A DNA stretch of 7,892 nucleotides from Gemmatimonadaceae bacterium (GTDB lineage Bacteria > Gemmatimonadota > Gemmatimonadetes > Gemmatimonadales > Gemmatimonadaceae). The DNA lies in NCBI GenBank assembly GCA_013361745.1, contig JABFXM010000092.1:1-7892 (forward strand). Reading direction: 5' to 3'. Shown here piece after piece: positions 1-6,328 of this stretch; position 1 is the stretch's first letter; each line of letters opens with the position of its first letter. The position numbers and the translations under genes are program-made. The notes below the pieces were generated by a model. The model was not told where the DNA came from. It searched no databases and saw only the letters and a list, made by a program, of their open reading frames with translations.

Positions 1-1
1 G

Positions 2-1144
2 ATCGGAATGCTCTTCGACGTGCTGACGATCCTCGCATCGCCGCTGGCAGTCTTCGGGGCGCTGGCCGCGGTCGTGATCGTGAAGACGCTCGTCACCACG
101 GGCGCGAGCGTCGCACTCGGCCAGTCGCTCCGCATCGCGATCCTGGCCGGCCTCGCGCTCGCGCAGATCGGAGAGTTCTCCTTCGTCCTCAGCAAGGTCG
201 GGCTCTCCGCCGGGCTCCTCGATCACGCGCACTATCAGCTCTTTCTCGCCGTCGCGGTCGGGTCGATGACGCTCACCCCGGCCCTCCTCGGTGCCGCGCC
301 GCGCGTCGCCGCGCTGCTCGCGGGTCGCGCCGCACCGCTGGCGCTGCACACAGGCGACCCGCTTACCGACCATGTCATCATCGTCGGCTACGGCGTGAAC
401 GGCCGGAACCTGGCGCGCGTGCTCGGACGCGAGGGCCTGCCCTTCATCGTCGTCGAGCTCAATCCCCAGGTCGTGCGTCACGAGCGCGAGCGCGGCCGCG
501 CGATCATCTACGGCGACGCCACGCGACCGGAGGTGCTCGAGCACGCGGGGATCCGCACCGCGCGCATCGTCGTGGTCGCCATCTCCGACGCGGCGGGAAC
601 GCGCGGCACCGTCGCCGTCGCTCGCCGGCTCAACCCGCACGTCCACCTGATCGTCCGCAGCCGGTACGTCCACGAGATGGACCCGCTGTTCGCGCTGGGC
701 ACGAACGAGGTCATCCCCGAGGAGTTCGAGACCTCGATCGAGATCTTCTCGCGAGTCCTCCACAGGTATCTCGTCCCGCGCGACGAGATCGAGCGGCAGA
801 TCCAGCACATCCGCCGGAGCGGCTACGAGATGTTCCGGACGATCTCCGCGGCGCACGGCCCGGCGCTGGGGCTGCAGCGCTTTCTCAGCGGCCTTTCCTT
901 CGAGGTGTACCGCGTCGACGGCGGCAGCACGCTCGCCGGGCGGCCGCTCGCCGAGTCGGGGGTGCGGGACCGCAGCGGCGCGTCCGTGCTCGCCATCCAT
1001 CGGGCCGATGGCGCGATGGTCTTCAACCCGTCTCCCGACGAACGCATTCAGGCCGACGACCTGCTCCTTCTCCTCGGGACGCACGACCAGATCAGCGCCG
1101 CCGCGCCTCTCTTCCGGATGGGGGACGCCGGAGAAGATGACTGA
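2..1144 (+). CDS. CPA2-family cation:proton antiporter (KefB/YbaL-like), C-terminal part, 5'-truncated
   Basis: The reading frame is open to the left edge and reads IGMLFD at once, the conserved 'GMLFD' segment inside CPA2 antiporter membrane domains, so the true start lies upstream. Residue numbers here count from the Met codon at 8. Residues 1-110 are the last transmembrane helices, including the family-typical A-Q-I-G-E-F-S-F-V-L stretch. A cytoplasmic TrkA-N (RCK) domain follows from about residue 121: beta strand VIIVGYG with the Rossmann glycine motif G-Y-G-V-N-G, then acidic E in VVELN for binding the nucleotide ribose. A TrkA-C domain occupies about 290-375. In this family the membrane domain exchanges K+ or Na+ for H+, and the RCK part gates it in response to nucleotide or metabolite. 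The stop overlaps the next gene by 8 bp, so the two are probably co-transcribed. The transported ion cannot be told from this fragment. Confidence 0.93.
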   Translation: MGMLFDVLTILASPLAVFGALAAVVIVKTLVTTGASVALGQSLRIAILAGLALAQIGEFSFVLSKVGLSAGLLDHAHYQLFLAVAVGSMTLTPALLGAAPRVAALLAGRAAPLALHTGDPLTDHVIIVGYGVNGRNLARVLGREGLPFIVVELNPQVVRHERERGRAIIYGDATRPEVLEHAGIRTARIVVVAISDAAGTRGTVAVARRLNPHVHLIVRSRYVHEMDPLFALGTNEVIPEEFETSIEIFSRVLHRYLVPRDEIERQIQHIRRSGYEMFRTISAAHGPALGLQRFLSGLSFEVYRVDGGSTLAGRPLAESGVRDRSGASVLAIHRADGAMVFNPSPDERIQADDLLLLLGTHDQISAAAPLFRMGDAGEDD

Positions 1145-1652
1145 GCCGACGACCGATCCGGGGGGCACGGGTGCCGAGTCGCTCGTCGACGAGAAGTGGT
1201 CGCAGTATCCCCGGACGATCCTCGAGTTCCTCGCGCCCGGCGCGCCGCGCATCGATCTGCGGAAGCCACTCGGCCCGCGCGAGCACGCGCTCCTGCGCGA
1301 CCTGCGGCTCGACCGCGCCTTCGCCGTCCTCACCGCGGAAAATCCGTGGGGTGAGAACGCTGAGGACGAGCCCACCGGCGCCGCCGAGGATGTGGCCGAG
1401 CGCCGCAACGCCACGCGCCGGGAGCGGCTCGAGCGCGAGCTGCGGGAGGCGCACGTGGCCTTCGTGCGCTGCGACGGCGTCGCGCCGGAGGGCGACTATC
1501 GGGAGCACGGGGTGGCCGCGCTCGTCGAGCGAGAGACCGCGGTCGCGATGGCGCGGCGGTATCGGCAGCTCGCCATCTTCTGGTTCGACGGGGAGCAGTT
1601 CTGGCTCATCGGCGCGGTCGCGGACAAGCCGCCCGAGCGCCTCCCGGCCTGA
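1137..1652 (+). CDS. DUF3293-type protein of unknown function
   Basis: This is a 171-residue soluble protein with no signal peptide or membrane segment. The ATG at 1137 overlaps the antiporter stop by 8 bp and has GGAG at 1130-1133; the spacing is short but it is the natural coupled start. An in-frame upstream start at 1008 would lie wholly within the antiporter gene, so I rejected it. From about residue 61 to the end the pattern matches my recollection of DUF3293: a hydrophobic strand ending in L-T-A-E-N-P-W-G (65-72), an Asn before a charged helix with R-R-E-R-L-E-R-E-L, a segment G-V-A-A-L-V-E-R-E-T, and a closing Q-L-A-I-F-W-F-D-G strand (about 144-152) followed by F-W-L-I-G. The first 50 residues are acidic and proline-rich and look like a lineage-specific extension. 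No biochemical function is established for the family, and the link to the antiporter may be only positional. Confidence 0.8.
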   Translation: MTEPTTDPGGTGAESLVDEKWSQYPRTILEFLAPGAPRIDLRKPLGPREHALLRDLRLDRAFAVLTAENPWGENAEDEPTGAAEDVAERRNATRRERLERELREAHVAFVRCDGVAPEGDYREHGVAALVERETAVAMARRYRQLAIFWFDGEQFWLIGAVADKPPERLPA

Positions 1653-1711
1653 GCAGTCCCGCCAGATTTTTCAAGTCTCGCCCGCTCTCGCGGCGCGGTC
1701 CATATTCCGGC
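1653..1711. other. Short intergenic gap upstream of holB
   Basis: This 59-bp gap separates the DUF3293 gene from holB. It contains a T5 run (1666-1671 region, ATTTTTC), but I find no stable GC-rich hairpin just before it, so an intrinsic terminator is not supported. Its right end holds the putative -10 element of holB. Confidence 0.5.
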
Positions 1712-1712
1712 G
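1701..1712 (+). promoter_or_regulatory. Putative -10 element giving a leaderless holB transcript
   Basis: CATATT at 1701-1706 lies 5 bp before the GTG start at 1712. A transcript from it would begin at or next to the start codon. There is no Shine-Dalgarno sequence in front of the GTG (CATATTCCGGC), which agrees with leaderless translation. The context GGTC-CATATTC-CGGC closely resembles GGTC-TATATTC-GGGCC before the beta-lactamase-like gene. No clear -35 hexamer sits 16-18 bp upstream, so this promoter is less secure than that one. Confidence 0.4.
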
Positions 1713-2782
1713 TGCCGATCGTCCCCCTCTATGGCCACGCCGCCCTCCGCGAGCGTCTCGCCGCCGCCGCTGCCGCCGGGCGTCTGCCCGCGAGCGTTCT
1801 GCTCCACGGCCCGCAGGGAGTCGGCAAGCAGCGCCTCGGCCTCTGGCTCGCGACGCTGCTGCTCTGCGAGGCCGACGGCGCCCCTTGCGGCCGTTGCCAG
1901 TCCTGCCGCTACGCCGCCGAGCTGGCGCACCCGGACCTGCACTGGATCTTCCCTCGTCCGAGACTGAAGGACGCGGACGCCGGCGCCGAGGAGGTCCGGC
2001 AGGACTACGCCGAGGCGATCGCCGACCGGGTCGCGGCCGGTGGGCTGTATCCCCGCCCTTCGGGCTCCGAGGGGATCTATGTGGCGACCGTCCGCTCCAT
2101 CGTGCAGCGGGCCGCGATGTCGCCGGCTATGGGCAAGCGGAAGGTATTCGTCGTCGGCGACGCCGAGCGGATGGTACCGCAGGAAGGCTCGGACATGGCG
2201 GCGAACGCCTTCCTCAAGCTCCTCGAGGAGCCGCCCGCGGACACCACGCTCGTCGTGACGTCGAGCGAGCCGGGAGCGCTTCTTCCGACGATCCGTTCAC
2301 GGGTCGTCTCCCTGCGCGTGCCGACGCTCGCGGAAGCTGACCTGAAGGCGTTTCTCGCCGACCCGATCGTTCGTGAGGCACTCGAGAAGGAATCTCTGCC
2401 GACTGGCGAGGCGGATCGGATCGCAATCGCCGCCGGTGCGCCCGGAAACCTGTTCGGGGGCGGAGAGCGCGACGCGGCACGCGATGGCGCGAAGCGAATA
2501 CTCGATGCGGCGGAGTCTGGCGACCGCGCCGCCGCCTTGCGCATCGCGTTCGCGCAGGGCGCCACGAAGGCCCGCGGCAGGTTCACCGACACTCTCGACG
2601 CGCTCGCGACGATGCTCCACGAGCGCGCTCGCACTCGCCTCACGCGCGGCGACGAGCGCGCCGCGGAGAGCGCAGCACGGGCTGTCGACGCCGTGGAGCG
2701 CGCGCGGGAGATGGCGGCGGGGAACGTCAGCCCGAACCTCGTCACGGCGGAGCTCATGCGCCGACTCGGCGACCGGCGATGA
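1712..2782 (+). CDS. holB: DNA polymerase III subunit delta' (clamp loader)
   Basis: This 356-residue protein is close to the usual family length. In the clamp-loader complex delta' works with delta and the DnaX subunits to open and load the sliding clamp at primed sites. Visible in order: Walker A-like G-P-Q-G-V-G-K-Q (33-40); a probable zinc module with Cys52, Cys59, Cys62 and Cys65 (C-x6-C-x2-C-x2-C); K-V-F-V-V-G-D-A-E at the Walker B position (144-152); the hallmark N-A-F-L-K-L-L-E-E-P-P (165-175); and T-I-R-S-R (193-197) at the arginine-finger motif. Walker A ends in Gln instead of Ser/Thr, and the usual SRC motif reads SRV. Both changes suit delta', which generally does not hydrolyse ATP. 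The DnaX ATPase would have intact motifs and a longer C-terminus. Start is GTG at 1712, where homology begins at once (P-I-V-P-L-Y-G-H). The stop overlaps moaC by ATGA. Confidence 0.93.
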   Translation: MPIVPLYGHAALRERLAAAAAAGRLPASVLLHGPQGVGKQRLGLWLATLLLCEADGAPCGRCQSCRYAAELAHPDLHWIFPRPRLKDADAGAEEVRQDYAEAIADRVAAGGLYPRPSGSEGIYVATVRSIVQRAAMSPAMGKRKVFVVGDAERMVPQEGSDMAANAFLKLLEEPPADTTLVVTSSEPGALLPTIRSRVVSLRVPTLAEADLKAFLADPIVREALEKESLPTGEADRIAIAAGAPGNLFGGGERDAARDGAKRILDAAESGDRAAALRIAFAQGATKARGRFTDTLDALATMLHERARTRLTRGDERAAESAARAVDAVERAREMAAGNVSPNLVTAELMRRLGDRR

Positions 2783-3276
2783 GCGAGCGTCGTCCAGGCG
2801 CCAAGCGCCTCAGTCACGTCGACGCCGATGGCGCGGCGCGGATGGTGGATGTCTCGGGGAAGCAGGAGACCGCCCGCATGGCTCGGGCGACGGGCACCAT
2901 CAGGATGGAGCGCGCGACCCTCGACGCGATTCGCGCCAACACCGTGGCGAAGGGTGACGTCATCGCCGTGGCGCGCGTGGCCGGGGTCATGGCGGCGAAG
3001 AAGACGGCGGAGCTGATCCCACTCTGCCACCCCCTGCCCCTCACCGACGTCCAGATCGACTTGGAGGCCGATGACTCGCTTCCGGGGCTTCGCGCGACTG
3101 CAACTACGAGAACTTTCGGCCGTACGGGTGTAGAAATCGAAGCGATCTCTGCCGTATGCGTGACTCTGGTCACAGTCTATGACATGGCCAAGGCGATAGA
3201 TAAGAGCATGCTAATCTCCGACGTCTGTTTGCTGGAGAAGACGGGCGGGCGCTCTGGAGACTGGCGGCGGGGCTAG
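2779..3276 (+). CDS. moaC: Cyclic pyranopterin monophosphate synthase MoaC
   Basis: MoaC converts the MoaA product 3',8-cyclo-7,8-dihydro-GTP into cyclic pyranopterin monophosphate, the second step in molybdenum cofactor synthesis, in the cytoplasm. The 165-residue length is normal. The active-site residues known from E. coli (K51, H77, E112, E114, D128, K131) all appear here with a constant offset of 7: K58, H84 in L-I-P-L-C-H-P-L, E119 and E121 in G-V-E-I-E-A, D135 and K138 in D-M-A-K-A-I-D-K. The C-terminus E-K-T-G-G-R-S-G-D-W-R-R-G is the typical family ending, so the gene is intact. ATG 2779 overlaps the holB stop (ATGA), which implies translational coupling; no strong Shine-Dalgarno is present. 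No other molybdenum cofactor gene is in the window. The last 150 bp drop to about 51% GC and use codons such as AGA, ATA, CTA and TTG that are rare elsewhere here. Confidence 0.97.
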   Translation: MSERRPGAKRLSHVDADGAARMVDVSGKQETARMARATGTIRMERATLDAIRANTVAKGDVIAVARVAGVMAAKKTAELIPLCHPLPLTDVQIDLEADDSLPGLRATATTRTFGRTGVEIEAISAVCVTLVTVYDMAKAIDKSMLISDVCLLEKTGGRSGDWRRG

Positions 3277-3317
3277 GTGGCACGGGCGTTGCCCCTCTGC
3301 CTGGCAAGACCGCCGGA

Positions 3318-3337
3318 GCACATTCCAGAGAATGTGC
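3318..3337. repeat. Perfect 8-bp inverted repeat between moaC and the SLT gene
   Basis: GCACATTC (3318-3325) and GAATGTGC (3330-3337) are exact reverse complements around a CAGA spacer. No run of T follows on the plus strand, and the stem is only moderately GC-rich, so an intrinsic terminator for moaC is unlikely. It ends 12 bp before the TATACC -10-like element of the next gene, overlapping where a -35 region would be. That position would suit a dimeric transcription regulator. I recognise no known regulator consensus in it. Confidence 0.5.
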
Positions 3338-3349
3338 AGTAAGTCACTT

Positions 3350-3363
3350 TATACCAACATCTT
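3350..3363 (+). promoter_or_regulatory. Putative -10 element for the small transglycosylase gene
   Basis: TATACC at 3350-3355 (within CTTTATACC) lies 8 bp before the ATG at 3364. The sequence between, AACATCTT, contains no Shine-Dalgarno, so the mRNA is probably leaderless or nearly so. I see no good -35 hexamer at 16-18 bp; the inverted repeat at 3318-3337 covers that place, which would fit activator-dependent or repressor-controlled transcription. Confidence 0.42.
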
Positions 3364-4059
3364 ATGAAGAAGCCCATTCGTCATACCTACGTGCACCGAG
3401 GCGATGCCGCCCGGCGCAGGACGCGGATCAAGAACGCGGTCCTCGCGCTCGGCTTCGTCGTGGCGGTGGCGCTCCTCATCGGGAGCCGGAGCGCGGTCGG
3501 CGAGGCGCGCGCGGAGTCAGCGTTCAGCTTCGGGCTGACCTCCGAGTCGCGTCAGCTCGCCAACGAGCTGGGTGTGGCGAAGGGAGAGCTCGAGCTGACG
3601 CGCAATCAGCTCGACCGCGCGAACCGGATCATCGGCTTCTCGTCGAAGTACGGCGTGCCGGCCGGTCTCGCGTCGTCGATCTACGACATCGCGATGGCGG
3701 AGGGGATCGAGCCCGACCTCGGCTTCCGCCTCGTGCGGCTGGAGAGCGATTTCAACGAGCACGCCGTCAGCCCAGTCGGCGCCGTCGGCCTCACTCAGGT
3801 CATGCCGACGACCGCCCAGTATTTCCTGAAGGGGGCGACGCGCGAGAAGCTCTACGACCGTGAGACGAACCTGCGCGTCGGCTTCCGCTACCTGCGGACG
3901 CTGATCCGCGAGTACAAGGGCAATCTCAAGATCGCGCTGCTCGTCTACAACCGCGGACCGGCCGCGGTCGACGCGGCCCTCGGGATGGGACTGGACCCGG
4001 CGAATGGATACGACCGGATCGTGATGAAGGGATATCACGGGCGCGGCACGGTCGATTGA
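3364..4059 (+). CDS. Membrane-anchored SLT-fold lytic transglycosylase
   Basis: This is a 231-residue protein whose family cleaves the MurNAc-GlcNAc bond of peptidoglycan to leave 1,6-anhydro-MurNAc ends. A basic cytoplasmic N-terminus (R-R-R-T-R-I-K, 17-23) precedes a single hydrophobic helix at about 24-40, so it is probably an inner-membrane protein with the rest in the periplasm. A short heptad-like helical region (about 60-90) follows. The SLT domain fills about 105-220: catalytic Glu127 in R-L-E-S-D-F-N, G-L-T-Q-V-M-P (142-148), and V-Y-N-R-G-P (194-199), where most relatives have A-Y-N-x-G. ATG 3364 was chosen because the basic anchor begins there; it has no Shine-Dalgarno. It faces the MltD-like gene across a shared terminator. 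Its size resembles stand-alone SLT enzymes, but I cannot assign it to a named subfamily. Roles could include wall turnover or opening the wall for an envelope machine. Confidence 0.9.
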   Translation: MKKPIRHTYVHRGDAARRRTRIKNAVLALGFVVAVALLIGSRSAVGEARAESAFSFGLTSESRQLANELGVAKGELELTRNQLDRANRIIGFSSKYGVPAGLASSIYDIAMAEGIEPDLGFRLVRLESDFNEHAVSPVGAVGLTQVMPTTAQYFLKGATREKLYDRETNLRVGFRYLRTLIREYKGNLKIALLVYNRGPAAVDAALGMGLDPANGYDRIVMKGYHGRGTVD

Positions 4060-4080
4060 CGCGCTTCACGAACGGGGGTG

Positions 4081-4131
4081 GGAAAGATCAGGGGCGGCGA
4101 ATCGACGATTCGCCGCCCCTGATCTCTTTCC
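4081..4131. terminator. Bidirectional intrinsic terminator between convergent transglycosylase genes
   Basis: The left arm at 4086-4102 (GATCAGGGGCGGCGAAT) is exactly repeated in reverse complement at 4108-4124, around CGACG. The flanks GGAAA (4081-4085) and TTTCC (4127-4131) extend the stem after a 2-base bulge. Each strand leaves the GC-rich stem into a short pyrimidine/T-rich tail (TCTCTTTCC on plus, TTTCCC on minus). It starts 21 bp after the plus-strand stop and ends 14 bp before the minus-strand stop codon, the expected place for one terminator serving both genes. The T tracts are short, so efficiency in vivo is uncertain. Confidence 0.85.
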
Positions 4132-4145
4132 GTGGTCGCGCTCGA

Positions 4146-5729
4146 TCAGCGCTTCCTGGAGCGCTTGCCGTGCGACGCCTTGCCGTGATGAGCCGACCGC
4201 CCGCTGTGCGCTCGCGCCTTCCCGCCGCGGACGACGAGCCGCTGTCCGGGGATGATGATGCTCTTCCGGAGGCCGTTCATGCGCATGATGGCCGCCGTCG
4301 TCGTCTTGTACCGGCGCGCGATGAGCCCGAGCGACTCGCCACGCTTCACGGTGTGGTAGACCGCCGCCTTCGACGAACCATAGATCTCGATCGACGGGTC
4401 GGGGAGATCGCGCGCGGCGGCGAGGACTCCCGCGCTCGGAACCAGGATCGTCTGCCCCACCACGAGACGGCCGCTCTTCTTCGCGATCTCGAGCTTCGGA
4501 TTGTACCAGCGAAGCTCGCGCGACGAGACGCCGGTCCGTCGCGACAGCGCCGGCAGCGTCTCACCCTTCTTCGAGATCACCCGCGTGTACGCGGTCCGCT
4601 GCTCCACCGGGAGCGCGGTGAAGGCCGCATCGAAACCGGCGGCGCTTCCCGGCGGCACGCGGACGACGAAGGAGGTCTTCGGCGGCGTCACGCCGCGAAG
4701 GATGTGCGGATTCAGCTCGACGATCTGCGCGAGCGGAACGCCGCTCGCCTTCGCGACCGCGGCGAGCGGGGTCGACGCGGGGACGGTGACAGTGTCGAAG
4801 GCATAGGGCGCTTCGACGTGGAGCATCATTCCGTAGCGCGACGGTTCCTTCGCGACGAGCGCCGCCGCGATCAGTTGCGGCACGTAGTTTCTCGTCTCCG
4901 TCCGCAGGTAGTCCTTCTCGGCGAGCGCGAAGTAGCGGTCTTCCCCGGTCGCGCCCTGCAGATCGTCCGCGTAGCGCTCGAGGCCGCGCGAGACGCGTCC
5001 CGGACCGCCGTTGTACGCCGCGGCCGCGAGGTACAGCGATCCGAACTGGTCGTTGAGGTAGCTCAGGAACTTGATGGCGGCGTCGGTGGAACGGACGGGA
5101 TCGCGGCGCTCGTCCACCCACCAGTCGACCCGGAGTCCGACGCCGCGCGCGGTCCCCGTCATGAGCTGCCACATGCCGACGGCGGCGGCGCGGGAATACG
5201 CGTTAGGGTCGTAGCCGCTCTCGATGAGAGCGAGATAGACGAGGTCCTCGGGGAGGCCGGCGGCCCGCAGCTTGGCGCGCATCATCGGCTCGTAGCGGCT
5301 GCCACGCTCGAGACGCGCCGCGAAGCGCTCGCGCGCGTCGCCGCTGAACAGCTTCACGTAGTGAGCGACGCGCTCCTGGGTCTCGTACGGCCGCACGTCG
5401 AGATCGAAGGAGGCTGAATCGGCGGGTGAACCGGCGGCCGCGACGGCCGGGGCGGCGGTGTCGCCGAACACCTGCAGCGCGGTCTTGTTCACCTCGGCCT
5501 TCGAGACGCTCGCGGTGTCGCCCGGAGCCTTCGTCACGCGCTCGGCCGCCGGGGGGTTGAGCACCCGGGCCGTCCGCCGTGCGGTGTCCGTCGATGCGAG
5601 AGTCGCGGCGGAATCGGTCGATCGAGCGGCCGCCGAGGATGGAGTCGGCACCATCGTCGGTGCCTGATGCTGGCAGGCGACGACGGTCAACAACGTCGCC
5701 GATGCCGCGCATGTGATGAAGCGCGTCAC
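4146..5729 (-). CDS. mltD: MltD-like lytic transglycosylase lipoprotein with three LysM-like modules
   Basis: This is a 527-residue enzyme predicted to cleave peptidoglycan non-hydrolytically from the outer membrane. The GTG start at 5729 has a strong Shine-Dalgarno (GGGGAG, about 6 bp upstream) and opens a lipoprotein signal: hydrophobic A-T-L-L-T-V-V-A-C with the lipid-bearing Cys at 19. Residues 20-110 are a low-complexity Ala/Ser/Thr/Pro linker. The SLT/MltD catalytic domain spans about 130-290, with catalytic Glu170 in L-I-E-S-G-Y-D-P, the G-M-W-Q-L-M motif, and A-Y-N-G-G-P-G around Tyr239. Three wall-binding LysM-like modules follow: a divergent one (about 309-360), a second (about 379-434) and a canonical one (about 458-500, Y-H-T-V-K-R-G-E-S through I-I-P-G-Q-R-L). 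The last 24 residues are a Lys/Arg/His-rich tail. The open frame continues to 6155 but overlaps the upstream gene in another frame, so the longer version is rejected. It may be co-transcribed with the 154-residue gene 80 bp upstream. Confidence 0.94.
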   Translation of the reverse strand: MTRFITCAASATLLTVVACQHQAPTMVPTPSSAAARSTDSAATLASTDTARRTARVLNPPAAERVTKAPGDTASVSKAEVNKTALQVFGDTAAPAVAAAGSPADSASFDLDVRPYETQERVAHYVKLFSGDARERFAARLERGSRYEPMMRAKLRAAGLPEDLVYLALIESGYDPNAYSRAAAVGMWQLMTGTARGVGLRVDWWVDERRDPVRSTDAAIKFLSYLNDQFGSLYLAAAAYNGGPGRVSRGLERYADDLQGATGEDRYFALAEKDYLRTETRNYVPQLIAAALVAKEPSRYGMMLHVEAPYAFDTVTVPASTPLAAVAKASGVPLAQIVELNPHILRGVTPPKTSFVVRVPPGSAAGFDAAFTALPVEQRTAYTRVISKKGETLPALSRRTGVSSRELRWYNPKLEIAKKSGRLVVGQTILVPSAGVLAAARDLPDPSIEIYGSSKAAVYHTVKRGESLGLIARRYKTTTAAIMRMNGLRKSIIIPGQRLVVRGGKARAHSGRSAHHGKASHGKRSRKR

Positions 5730-5741
5730 GTACTCTCCCCT
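5730..5741 (-). promoter_or_regulatory. Ribosome binding site deciding the mltD start
   Basis: Read on the minus strand the sequence before the GTG is AAGGGGAGAGTAC, a strong anti-16S match with about 6 bp spacing. This contrasts with the absent Shine-Dalgarno at holB, the SLT gene and the beta-lactamase-like gene. It selects GTG 5729 over the much longer open frame. Confidence 0.75.
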
Positions 5742-5809
5742 TCTGGTTGTTCGCAAGCTAGTCGCGGAGCCCGACGTCGTCACCATCGCCCGCGCTGCCG
5801 AGGCGAGCG

Positions 5810-6274
5810 CTAGCGCGTCGCGATGAAATTGCCGAGGACGCGATTCGTCGCGTTGAGCACGGCGACCACGGTCCCACGAATGGCATCGTGTTCGGCGAGA
5901 TAGCAGCCGAGCAGACGCGGCGGGCCCTCGCCCCGCTTCACCATCACCGACACGATGACGACGTTCGCGTCGAAGGCGCGGAGCAGCTTCACTCCGACGA
6001 GCTCGAACACGAGGGCGCTCCCGGAGAACGCCTCGAGCGCACGCAGCGCCGCGTCGGCGGCGATCCGCAGGTCTCCCATCGGGCTCGATTGCCCGCTCGC
6101 CTTGCCGAGCACTCGGACCCCGTCGATCCACTCGAGTTCCACCTCGCACGAGCACTGCCCCGACGGCGTTCTCGTGAAGCGGAACTCCGAGAAGCGCAGG
6201 CGCTCGCGCTTCATCTGCGCGGGGGTGATCGTCAGCGGAGTCTGATCGCCGGCCTGAGGCGTCGTCGGAGACAT
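5810..6274 (-). CDS. Unrecognised conserved-looking 154-residue protein
   Basis: I do not recognise this protein. It is soluble, with no signal peptide or membrane helix. After a polar first 20 residues it shows alternating strands and helices: R-L-R-F-S-E-F-R-F-T, then C-S-C-E-V-E-L-E-W, a helix A-A-D-A-A-L-R-A-L-E-A-F, a strand F-E-L-V-G-V-K-L-L-R-A-F, a strand N-V-V-I-V-S-V-M-V, and a closing L-L-G-C-Y-L-A followed by the helix V-V-A-V-L-N-A-T-N-R-V-L-G. This compact alpha/beta layout recalls small ligand-binding or regulatory domains such as the LeuA C-terminal allosteric domain, but that is only a visual impression. Regular hydrophobic periodicity and GC-rich third positions support real coding on this strand over the antisense frame. 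The start is ATG 6274 with no visible Shine-Dalgarno. It is followed 80 bp on by mltD on the same strand. A palindrome lies in its leader. Confidence 0.72.
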   Translation of the reverse strand: MSPTTPQAGDQTPLTITPAQMKRERLRFSEFRFTRTPSGQCSCEVELEWIDGVRVLGKASGQSSPMGDLRIAADAALRALEAFSGSALVFELVGVKLLRAFDANVVIVSVMVKRGEGPPRLLGCYLAEHDAIRGTVVAVLNATNRVLGNFIATR

Positions 6275-6301
6275 GTCGAGAGCGTGAGGCGGAGGGTCAC
6301 G

Positions 6302-6319
6302 GAGGGCGCCGGCGCCCTC
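6302..6319. repeat. 18-bp perfect palindrome in the leader of the 154-residue gene
   Basis: GAGGGCGCCGGCGCCCTC is its own exact reverse complement. It begins about 10 bp downstream of the putative -10 of the minus-strand promoter, so it lies at or just after the expected transcription start. This could be an operator or a leader hairpin. On the plus strand it is followed by TCTCTGTATT, so a weak terminator cannot be excluded, although no plus-strand gene ends nearby. Confidence 0.55.
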
Positions 6320-6328
6320 TCTGTATTC

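Noticed and set aside
1653..1675. Possible intrinsic terminator after the DUF3293 gene (T5 run)
   Set aside because: There is a short T run but no stable GC-rich stem directly before it.
1171..2340. Plus-strand open frame of 389 codons across the DUF3293 gene and holB
   Set aside because: The product is dominated by Arg, Ser, Pro and Ala with no domain pattern, and it overlaps two genes with good support in other frames.
2077..3030. Minus-strand open frame of 317 codons under holB and moaC
   Set aside because: It is antisense to two genes with intact catalytic and structural motifs, and its composition is Ser/Arg/Ala-rich without recognisable motifs.
4056..5417. Long plus-strand open frame (453 codons) opposite mltD
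   Set aside because: It is antisense to a clearly recognisable SLT/LysM gene. Its product is a low-complexity Arg/Asp/Glu/His/Leu mix typical of antisense frames in GC-rich DNA, and it runs through the terminator hairpin.
5647..5664. GGCACC/GGTGCC inverted repeat inside the mltD linker region
   Set aside because: Six-base arms within a coding low-complexity region are expected by chance.
5807..5816. Ten-bp palindrome GCGCTAGCGC at the stop codon of the 154-residue gene
   Set aside because: It is too short to be meaningful in GC-rich DNA, and there is no T tract or promoter context.
5730..6155. N-terminal extension of mltD to a start at 6155
   Set aside because: The extension overlaps the 154-residue gene in another frame on the same strand, reads as Arg-rich noise, and would bury the lipoprotein signal and the strong Shine-Dalgarno at 5729.
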